From Streptomyces antarcticus (GTDB lineage: Bacteria; Actinomycetota; Actinomycetes; Streptomycetales; Streptomycetaceae): a stretch of DNA of 64,000 bases. The stretch is taken from assembly GCF_026627255.1 (NCBI RefSeq), contig NZ_JAPNLM010000019.1, positions 62,001-126,000 on the forward strand, read 5' to 3'. Position 1 is the stretch's first letter. The number at the start of each line of letters is the position of its first letter. The notes beneath the pieces are model-generated. The model worked only from the letters and a program-made list of their open reading frames with translations. It did not search any database and was not told the DNA's origin. This document shows positions 1-6,464 of this stretch, in pieces. The translations under genes and the position numbers were made by a program.

Positions 1-28
1 CCGGTATTCCCGGAACCGGGCATTCAGC

Positions 29-51
29 CGTCTTTCGGTCGCTGAAAGACG
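29..51. terminator. Small hairpin, possible terminator
   Basis: Arms CGTCTTTC (29-36) and GAAAGACG (44-51) pair perfectly over 8 bp around a 7-base loop. It lies just downstream of the stop of the minus-strand lipase gene, so it could end that transcript or one entering from outside the window. There is no clear T tract. Confidence 0.35.
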
Positions 52-101
52 CGGCCTTGGCCTTGAGTTCGAAATACGTTCGACTGGTGGACGCCGATTG
101 G

Positions 102-950
102 CTACGCGACGGAAGACGCCCCCGCCCCCGGGAGCGCCGCGATCGGCGCGGCGGTTGCCACGGTCGTCGGTGCGGCCGTCGGCGCGGCGGTTGCCACGGC
201 GGTCGGCGCGGCTCCGTCCAAGGCGAGCCGGACCGCCGCGATGACCGTCGGGTGGGCGGGGAGCGCGAGGTGTCCGATGCCTTTGACCTGCACGTTCTCC
301 ACGCGGAGGTCCGGATGCTCGATCCGGGCCGTCCCGACGGGAGACATCACCGCGTCGAACTCGCTCCAGAACGCCACACAGCGGGTCGCGCAGCCGGGCG
401 CGGGCTCGGCCAGCTCGGCCAGCACCTCGGAGCCGGGGCGCATCTGCCGCACCAGCGGGAGCGCGTTCAGGAACGGGGCGACGCGCGTGCCGGAGTGCGG
501 GGTGCCGAGCGTGACGAGGGTCCGGACGCGGGCGTCGCCGCCGAGGCGCTGGACGTAGTAGCGCCCGACCAGTCCGCCCAGGCTGTGGCCGACCAGGTCC
601 ACCCGGTCCTGCCCGGTGCGTTCGCGCAGCTCGTCGACGCGCCGGGCGAGGTGACGGGCGGTGACGCGCAGGTCGCGGGTGAAGGGCGAGTAGTTGTACG
701 CCTCCACGTGCCTCAGGCCGTCCGCCCCAAGGGCGCGGCGCAGCAGGACGAAGACGGAGCGGTTGTCGGTGAACCCGTGGAGCAGGAGTACGGGCGGGCG
801 TGTCGCGGGCGGGCGTGTCGCGCGCGGCGCGGCGGGGATCTTCTCCTGGCACACTCCGGTGGGGTAGAGCAGCAGGTGCCCGCCCAGCACGACGACCTCG
901 AGCGCGCCCGCCCGCAGCGCGGCGCCGGACAAGGGTATGGACAGCGCCAT
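102..950 (-). CDS. Secreted-type lipase/esterase, alpha/beta hydrolase
   Basis: A 282-residue alpha/beta hydrolase. An LLLHGF oxyanion-hole segment lies near residue 58 and the nucleophile elbow GHSLGG near 121-126, with Ser123 as the likely catalytic serine; this is the pattern of class 2 lipases (EstA/LipB type). The first 30 residues are hydrophobic (ALSIPL...GGHLLLYP) and may be an uncleaved membrane or export segment. I start at the ATG at 950 rather than the upstream ATG because GGGGAGG precedes it at good spacing. The C-terminal 40 residues are an Ala/Pro/Thr repeat encoded by two 21 bp direct repeats, so the tail is probably a flexible extension. The substrate is not predictable; hydrolysis of acylglycerols or esters is inferred from the family. 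Confidence 0.85.
   Translation of the reverse strand: MALSIPLSGAALRAGALEVVVLGGHLLLYPTGVCQEKIPAAPRATRPPATRPPVLLLHGFTDNRSVFVLLRRALGADGLRHVEAYNYSPFTRDLRVTARHLARRVDELRERTGQDRVDLVGHSLGGLVGRYYVQRLGGDARVRTLVTLGTPHSGTRVAPFLNALPLVRQMRPGSEVLAELAEPAPGCATRCVAFWSEFDAVMSPVGTARIEHPDLRVENVQVKGIGHLALPAHPTVIAAVRLALDGAAPTAVATAAPTAAPTTVATAAPIAALPGAGASSVA
143..199. repeat. 21 bp direct repeat in lipase C-terminus
   Basis: The 21-mer at 143-163 recurs exactly at 179-199 (period 36). It lies in the 3' end of the lipase gene and encodes its Ala/Pro/Thr-rich tail. Confidence 0.8.
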
Positions 951-1136
951 CGAAGGCCTCCCCTGAGCCTCTTGGGACGGACGCCGGCCGCGCCCCCGTG
1001 CCGTGCGGCTGTCGGCGCGGTGGCGCGGCCGGTGAATCAACGCCGTCCCACGTGTGATTTCCCCCTCCCGGTTGACCGCGAAACGGTGGCGTGCGCGATG
1101 CTGTACTTAACGTTCGTTCACTCGGGAGGCAGTGCG

Positions 1137-1538
1137 ATGGGTGTGACCGGTCCGATCCGTGTGGTGGTGGCCAAGCCGGGTCTCGACGGCCACGACCGCG
1201 GTGCCAAGGTGATCGCGAGGGCGCTGCGGGACGCGGGCATGGAGGTCATCTACACCGGCCTCCACCAGACCCCCGAGCAGATCGTGGACACCGCCATTCA
1301 GGAGGACGCCGACGCGATCGGCCTCTCGATCCTCTCCGGCGCGCACAACACGCTGTTCGCGCGCGTCCTGGAGCTCCTCAAGGAGCGCGACGCGGAGGAC
1401 ATCAAGGTCTTCGGCGGCGGGATCATCCCGGAGGACGACATCGCCCCGCTGAAGGCGAAGGGCGTGGCCGAGATCTTCACCCCGGGCGCGACGACGACGG
1501 CGATCGTGGACTGGGTCCGCGGAAACGTCCGCCAGTAG
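1137..1538 (+). CDS. icmB: Isobutyryl-CoA mutase small subunit IcmB (B12-binding)
   Basis: A 133-residue stand-alone cobalamin-binding domain. DGHDRG at residues 17-22 is the DxHxxG motif whose His (19) ligates cobalt; the SILSGAH and GGGIIP segments line the nucleotide-tail pocket. The length and sequence match IcmB, the small subunit that pairs with IcmA to interconvert isobutyryl-CoA and n-butyryl-CoA, a source of polyketide extender precursors; icmA is usually elsewhere on the chromosome and is not in this window. The ATG at 1137 is preceded by GGGAGG (1123-1128). A longer frame opens upstream but has no coding character. Alternative: a generic methylmalonyl-CoA mutase C-terminal domain protein. 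Confidence 0.87.
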   Translation: MGVTGPIRVVVAKPGLDGHDRGAKVIARALRDAGMEVIYTGLHQTPEQIVDTAIQEDADAIGLSILSGAHNTLFARVLELLKERDAEDIKVFGGGIIPEDDIAPLKAKGVAEIFTPGATTTAIVDWVRGNVRQ

Positions 1539-2015
1539 CGTCCCGGCGGGGGCGGCGGGCCTGACCCGGCCGAGCCCCCGCCGCTGACGCGGCCTGCGCT
1601 GCCCGCGGCGGGCGGGCCTGCGTCCGTTCCGGCCTGCGTCCGTTCCGGCCTGCGTCCGTTCCGGTCCTCCGCTGCGTTGGTGCGCCTGCTTGTGCTTGCG
1701 CCGGTTGGGCTCGGGCCGTTCTGGTCCCGGGCTTGCGCCGGCCGGGCTCGCGCGTGGGCGTGCCGGGCCGCGCCGCCGCCGGTTGGGCTCGGGTGGGTTC
1801 CGGGCTGAGTTGGTCCGTGCCCGTTCCGGGTCGGGCCAGGTTCGGGCCGCGTCGGCGCGTCGGCGCGTCGGCGACTCGCGCCGGTCCTGGCCTGCCTGCG
1901 CGGGCTGCGTCCGGCGCGCCCGTCCGTCCCGTCGCCGCGCCCGGCCTGGTGCGGGTCCGTGTGCGCTCCCGGCCGGGGCGCGGCGGCCGGGAGCGGGCCG
2001 GTCGGGGCGGTGGGG
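1539..2015. other. Low-complexity GC-rich intergenic stretch
   Basis: 477 bp between two convergent genes. It contains three tandem 16-mers (1616-1663), then about 320 bp of degenerate repeats built from GGTTGGGCTCGGG-like and GTTCCGG-like words. Open frames cross it on both strands, but their translations are low-complexity Arg/Pro/Gly/Ala and no ribosome-binding site supports a start. I see no gene. Confidence 0.6.
1616..1663. repeat. Three tandem 16 bp units
   Basis: The unit GCCTGCGTCCGTTCCG occurs three times in perfect tandem (1616-1631, 1632-1647, 1648-1663) in the spacer downstream of icmB. It is outside any supported gene. Confidence 0.9.
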
Positions 2016-3596
2016 TCAGGTCGGGGTGAGTTCCGTGAGCATCGTGGCGCGCAACCGCAGCGTGGCCGTGAGCCGTTGGAAGGCCTCGGACCAGTACGCG
2101 GCAGCCCCCGGTGAGGCGTCCGGCGGATCCTGCGCGGCAGCGGTCAGGGCCTCCAGGGAACCGGCCTCCGCCGGGTCGAGGCAGCGTTCCGCCAGGCCCA
2201 TCACCCCGCTGAAGCTCCACGGGTAGCTGCCCGCCTCCCGCGCCGAGTCCAGTGCCTCCACCACTGCCCGGCCCAGCGTCCCGGCCCACGGGACCACGCA
2301 CACGCCGAGCAGCTGGAACGCCTCCGACAGGCCGTGGGCCCGTATGAACTCCGCCACCCATGCCGCCCGTTCCCCGTCCGGCAGGGTCTCCAGCAGCTTC
2401 GCCCGCTCCGCCAGGGACGGCGTACCCGGCCCCGCCGCGGGCGGCGCGGACGGCGCGCCCAGCAGGGCCCGCGACCACGGCGCGTCGCGCTGGCGCACCG
2501 CCGCCCGGCACCACGCCGCATGCAGTTCCTCCGCCCAGCCCTCTCCCGCGGCCACCGGCAGGGCCACGATGTCCGCCGGGCCGAGTCCCCCGAACCGCTC
2601 CCCCCAGCAGGACAGCGGCGCCGCCTCGACCAACTGCCCGAGCCACCAGGCCCGCTCACCGCGCCCGGCGGGCGGCCGCTTGACCACGCCGTCCCGCAGC
2701 ATCCCGGCGTCGCACTCGGCCGGCGGGACCACCCCGTCGGGGCTCACGCAGGCCAGGGCCCGCTTCGCCATCCGCGCGGCCAGCGCCGACCGGGGCAGCG
2801 CCGACAGCAGCTCGGCGGCCGTGGCCCGGACGTTGCGGCTGCGGTCGCCGAGGGCCGCCTCCAGGAACGGTTCGTCCGCGTCGGACAGCCCCGCCCGCAG
2901 CGAGTCCAGGAACATCAGCCGGTCCTCGGCCCGCTCCGTGGACCAGGTCGTCTGCAGCAGCCGCAGCGCCGCCGCCGGCTCGTGCGCCCGTACGAGGCCC
3001 AGCAGCGCCACCCGCTCGGCGAACAGCCCCTCCTGCCAGAGCCGCTCCACCCCCGCCGGATCGGTCGCCTCCGGCAGTTCCCCCGCGCCGCCCGCCCCGC
3101 CGCGCAGGGCGAACCGCCAGTCGGGGTTGAGCCGGGCCAGCCACAGTCCCCGCGCGCCGGCCAGGGCCAGCGCCTGCGGCCGCAGGTCCGTACGGGCCCG
3201 GGCGGCGTCCAGCAACGCCGGTACGAGCGCGGCCGGTGAGCGGTACCCGTGCCGCGCGGCGGCGGCCAGCCACTGCGGCAGCAGTTCCGTCAGGTCGGGC
3301 GTCGCCCCCCGGCGGCCGGACCCGTTCCCGGCGGTCCGGCCGGCCAGCAGCTGCGCGAGGCGCCGCCGCGCCGCGTCCGGCGGGGCCGGCCGCGGATCGC
3401 GCGCTGCGGGGTCCGGCCGGGCGGCCGCCTCGGCGGGCCGGAGCCCGGCCCGCCGCCGTACGGCGTGCACGGCGGCCGCGTCCAGCAGTGCCTGCGGCGA
3501 GCCGGCGGGGCCCCCGCCCCGCCGCCGGTCGGTGCCCAGCAGCGCGGCGCCGACCAGCGCCTCCCAGTCCCCGTACTCCTCGTCGGGCTTCTCCAT
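2016..3596 (-). CDS. DUF5691 family protein
   Basis: A 526-residue soluble protein resembling the DUF5691 family of unknown function. No signal peptide or membrane segment is visible. A stretch in the middle (ALGDRSRNVRATAAELLSALP) looks like a HEAT-type helical repeat, suggesting an all-helical scaffold. The ATG at 3596 follows GGGAGGGG; the upstream ATG has no such site. The gene is second in the minus-strand arm, 283 bp after the SWIM gene, and the divergent arm encodes MoxR ATPase, DUF5682 and VWA proteins. The context suggests it is an adaptor or substrate-recognition part of a MoxR/VWA machine. The 283 bp spacer shows nothing decisive, so a separate promoter is possible. Family assignment is from memory of the sequence type, not a search. 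Confidence 0.8.
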   Translation of the reverse strand: MEKPDEEYGDWEALVGAALLGTDRRRGGGPAGSPQALLDAAAVHAVRRRAGLRPAEAAARPDPAARDPRPAPPDAARRRLAQLLAGRTAGNGSGRRGATPDLTELLPQWLAAAARHGYRSPAALVPALLDAARARTDLRPQALALAGARGLWLARLNPDWRFALRGGAGGAGELPEATDPAGVERLWQEGLFAERVALLGLVRAHEPAAALRLLQTTWSTERAEDRLMFLDSLRAGLSDADEPFLEAALGDRSRNVRATAAELLSALPRSALAARMAKRALACVSPDGVVPPAECDAGMLRDGVVKRPPAGRGERAWWLGQLVEAAPLSCWGERFGGLGPADIVALPVAAGEGWAEELHAAWCRAAVRQRDAPWSRALLGAPSAPPAAGPGTPSLAERAKLLETLPDGERAAWVAEFIRAHGLSEAFQLLGVCVVPWAGTLGRAVVEALDSAREAGSYPWSFSGVMGLAERCLDPAEAGSLEALTAAAQDPPDASPGAAAYWSEAFQRLTATLRLRATMLTELTPT

Positions 3597-3879
3597 CGGA
3601 CCCCTCCCTCTCCTGTGCCGGTGCTCCGGTCCCGCCCCCTCCGCGGGACCGGAGCAGTCTGTGTACACGTCGTCCGTCGGTCGGTTCGCCCGCTAGCTGG
3701 CGTGGTTGTCGTTCACAAGAGCCCCCCGGCTGTCTCGTTGTCGCACGCCGGCGCCCCCGCGCCGCCGCTCCCTCCCCGTACGGCGCCCCCGCGCCGCGTA
3801 CCGATCCCCTCCCCGCCGCCTGCGGCGACGGCATACGGGCCCCCAGGCCCCCAGCGATTTCCCTTTGTTCCCCGTCCCG

Positions 3880-5223
3880 TCAGACCAGCGGGACGGGCTC
3901 GGCCGAGCCCGGCTGCCAGGCCGTCAGCGGGGTGAACCCCCGGTGGCCGCATTCACCGAACACGGTCAGCGGGCCCCCGCCCGACAGCGCCGCCAGCTGC
4001 CACAGGCCCCCGCGGGACCGGCTGCCCGGCCCGCTGAGGGGCACCGGCAGGGCGCAGGTTCCCCGCGCGTCCGCCAGCTGCCAGCCGAGTTCCCCCGGCA
4101 CCGGGACCACCGGCCCCAGCACCACCGGCCAGGACTCCAGCCACGGGTCCTGCCGCAGCGCCGCCCCGTACGCCTCCAGCGCCGCCCCCGTGGTCACGCC
4201 GGCCGGAACCTCCGCGTACGGCGCCACCGCCGCGGACCGCTCACCGAGGTCCGCCCGCAATCCCGCCGAACCCGGCCGGAAGCGAACCTCCGCCTCCAGC
4301 ACCAGCCCGACCGGCAGCGCCAGCCCCGGCGGCCGCCCCGGCGGACCGAAGTCCAGCACCAGCGCGGGCCGCCCGCCCCCCAGCCCGCGCAGCCATATCC
4401 GGCGGGTGGTGAGCCGGCCGTCCGGCGACACCGAGTCGTACTGGGCGAGCACCTGCCAGCGGTCCCGTACGGCCTCCCCCTCCCCGGAGGCCGGCAGTCC
4501 CACCCGGCTGCGCACGGTCGCAGCGAGCTGTTCCGGAAGCCCTTCCACCCCCAACCAGGCCCGGTCCAGCAGGTGCAGCAGCGCCGCCTCCTCCAGCATC
4601 CTTGCGGGCCAGCCGGGCCCGCAACTGGGTATCGTCCCCAACTCCCTGACCCGACCGGCCAGTCCGGGCGCCTGGGCATCGACCATGCGGGCAGCGGTCT
4701 CCTCCCACGCCGCGTACCCCGCCTGCTCCTGGCCCGCGAGGCCCCCGCGCAGCAGGTCGGTCAGCCGCTGCTCCAGCTCCGCGACGCCGGCGCCGACGCG
4801 CGCCGCCCGGCGCCCGGCCCGGCGCCTGGCCGCCTCCTCGTCCACCGGCCGGGCCGGTCCGGCGGCCGTCCGCACGGCCTTCTCCTCCCGCGAGGCGAGC
4901 CATCGCGAAGCCCAGTCCGGCGCCTCGCCGGGCTCGCCCGCCCCCTCGGCGGACCAGAGCAGCAGCAGCCCCAGCGCGTGCTTGCACGGGAACTTCCGGC
5001 TCGGACAAGAGCACTTGTACGCCGGTCCCGTCAGGTCCACGACCGTCTGGTACGGCTTGCTGCCGCTGCCCTTGCACAACCCCCACACAGAACCGGAAGC
5101 GGAACCTCCGGTCTGTGACCACGACCCCGCCCCGCCGAGTCTGCCCCCCGCCTTGCGCGAGGCATCGTCAGGAGCCAGAGCCAGTACCTGTTCCGCTGTC
5201 CAGCGGACCCCCTGCTCAGTCAT
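3880..5223 (-). CDS. SWIM zinc-finger protein
   Basis: A 447-residue protein with a SWIM zinc finger near the N-terminus: Cys71, Cys73, Cys80 and His82 form CxCx6CxH in the segment YKCSCPSRKFPCKHALGLL. SWIM fingers bind DNA or protein and recur in recombination-linked proteins (SWI2/SNF2, MuDR, Sws1), which is family knowledge. The rest has no recognisable catalytic motif. The ATG at 5223 lies 7 nt from the -10 of a perfect DNA-damage promoter, so the mRNA is probably leaderless; there is no Shine-Dalgarno sequence. It is the first gene of the minus-strand arm, divergent from the MoxR gene. I infer a role in the same complex or response as its neighbours. Confidence 0.85.
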   Translation of the reverse strand: MTEQGVRWTAEQVLALAPDDASRKAGGRLGGAGSWSQTGGSASGSVWGLCKGSGSKPYQTVVDLTGPAYKCSCPSRKFPCKHALGLLLLWSAEGAGEPGEAPDWASRWLASREEKAVRTAAGPARPVDEEAARRRAGRRAARVGAGVAELEQRLTDLLRGGLAGQEQAGYAAWEETAARMVDAQAPGLAGRVRELGTIPSCGPGWPARMLEEAALLHLLDRAWLGVEGLPEQLAATVRSRVGLPASGEGEAVRDRWQVLAQYDSVSPDGRLTTRRIWLRGLGGGRPALVLDFGPPGRPPGLALPVGLVLEAEVRFRPGSAGLRADLGERSAAVAPYAEVPAGVTTGAALEAYGAALRQDPWLESWPVVLGPVVPVPGELGWQLADARGTCALPVPLSGPGSRSRGGLWQLAALSGGGPLTVFGECGHRGFTPLTAWQPGSAEPVPLV

Positions 5224-5230
5224 GTGAACC

Positions 5231-5253
5231 ACCGTACGGAACCCCACTGACAA
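5231..5253 (-). promoter_or_regulatory. PafBC-type DNA-damage promoter for SWIM gene
   Basis: Read on the minus strand: TTGTCAGTG (5253-5245), 8 nt, then TACGGT (5236-5231). This is a perfect match to the actinobacterial RecA-independent damage promoter TTGTCRGTG-N8-TAnnnT, which in mycobacteria and relatives is activated by PafBC. The -10 ends 7 nt before the ATG at 5223, implying a leaderless or nearly leaderless transcript. Confidence 0.75.
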
Positions 5254-5290
5254 TCGCCCTGACCTGCAACAAAGCCTCGAACAAGGCGCG

Positions 5291-5313
5291 TTGTCAGTGG
5301 TGTGGTGCACCGT
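5291..5313 (+). promoter_or_regulatory. PafBC-type DNA-damage promoter for MoxR operon
   Basis: TTGTCAGTG (5291-5299), 8 nt, then CACCGT (5308-5313). It matches TTGTCRGTG-N8-TAnnnT except that the first base of the -10 is C. It mirrors the minus-strand copy: the two 10-mers CCACTGACAA and TTGTCAGTGG are a perfect inverted repeat with a 37 nt spacer. The expected start near 5320 would give a leader of about 38 nt containing GGAGGGGG. Confidence 0.65.
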
Positions 5314-5357
5314 GGACACAGCAGTCGGGAACGGCTGCCGAGCATTGGAGGGGGAGC

Positions 5358-6464
5358 ATGACCATGCCCGAGACGAACACCGGCACCGAGGCACTTCGAC
5401 CGCACGCGGAAGACGCCTTCGCACACGAACTGAAAGCCCTGGAAGCAGCCGACGACCGGCCCCGTCCGGCCCGCTGGAAACTCTCCCCGTGGGCCGTGGC
5501 CACCTACCTGCTCGGCGGCGAACTGCCCGACGGCACGGTCGTCACGCCCAAGTACGTCGGACCGCGCCGCATCGTCGAGGTGGCCGTCACCACCCTGGCG
5601 ACCGACCGCGCCCTGCTCCTCCTCGGCGTCCCCGGCACCGCCAAGACCTGGGTGTCGGAACACCTCGCGGCCGCCGTCAGCGGAGACTCCACCCTCCTCG
5701 TCCAGGGCACCGCCGGCACCCCCGAGGAAGCCATCCGCTACGGCTGGAACTACGCCCGCCTCCTCGCCCACGGCCCCAGCCGCGAGGCCCTCGTCCCCAG
5801 CCCCGTCATGCGGGCCATGGCCGAGGGCATGACCGCCCGCGTCGAGGAGCTCACCCGCATCCCCGCCGACGTCCAGGACTCCCTCATCACCGTCCTGTCC
5901 GAGAAGACCCTCCCGATACCCGAGCTGGGCGACGAGGTGCAGGCCGTCCGCGGCTTCAACCTCATCGCCACCGCCAACGACCGCGACCGCGGGGTCAACG
6001 AGCTCTCCAGCGCCCTGCGCCGCCGGTTCAACACCGTCGTCCTGCCGCTGCCCGCCACCGCCGACGCCGAGGTCGACATCGTCGCCCGCCGCGTCGACCA
6101 GATGGGCCGAGCCCTCGACCTGCCCGCCGCGCCCGAGGGCCTGGAGGAGATCCGCCGCGTCGTCACCGTCTTCCGGGAGCTGCGCGACGGCGTCACCGAC
6201 GACGGCCGCACCAAGGTCAAGTCGCCCAGCGGCACCCTGTCCACCGCCGAGGCCATCTCCGTCGTCACCGGCGGGCTGGCGCTCGCCGCCCACTTCGGCG
6301 ACGGCGTCCTGCGCCCCTCCGACGTGGCGGCCGGAATCCTCGGCGCCGTCGTCCGCGACCCCGCCGCCGACAAGGTCGTCTGGCAGGAGTACCTCGAGGC
6401 CGTGGTGCGCGAGCGCGACGGCTGGAAGGACTTCTACCGCGCCTGCCGGGAGGTGACCCCGTGA
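5358..6464 (+). CDS. MoxR-type AAA+ ATPase
   Basis: A 368-residue AAA+ ATPase of the MoxR/CbbQ type. Walker A is GVPGTAKT (residues 90-97) and sensor 1 is in ATAND (204-208). The Walker B region reads RVEELTRIP (161-169), with Glu-Glu where MoxR proteins normally have Asp-Glu. MoxR ATPases work with VWA-domain partners in metal insertion or protein maturation, and such a partner is two genes downstream. The ATG at 5358 follows GGAGGGGGAG; a second ATG at 5364 is possible. The stop TGA overlaps the GTG of the DUF5682 gene (GTGA), indicating translational coupling. Regulation is likely by the damage-type promoter at 5291-5313. Confidence 0.9.
   Translation: MTMPETNTGTEALRPHAEDAFAHELKALEAADDRPRPARWKLSPWAVATYLLGGELPDGTVVTPKYVGPRRIVEVAVTTLATDRALLLLGVPGTAKTWVSEHLAAAVSGDSTLLVQGTAGTPEEAIRYGWNYARLLAHGPSREALVPSPVMRAMAEGMTARVEELTRIPADVQDSLITVLSEKTLPIPELGDEVQAVRGFNLIATANDRDRGVNELSSALRRRFNTVVLPLPATADAEVDIVARRVDQMGRALDLPAAPEGLEEIRRVVTVFRELRDGVTDDGRTKVKSPSGTLSTAEAISVVTGGLALAAHFGDGVLRPSDVAAGILGAVVRDPAADKVVWQEYLEAVVRERDGWKDFYRACREVTP

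Noticed and set aside
57..1136. Upstream in-frame extension of the icmB frame
   Set aside because: The added 360 residues are Arg/Gly-rich and opposite the lipase gene; the ATG at 1137 has a good ribosome-binding site and starts the conserved IcmB sequence.
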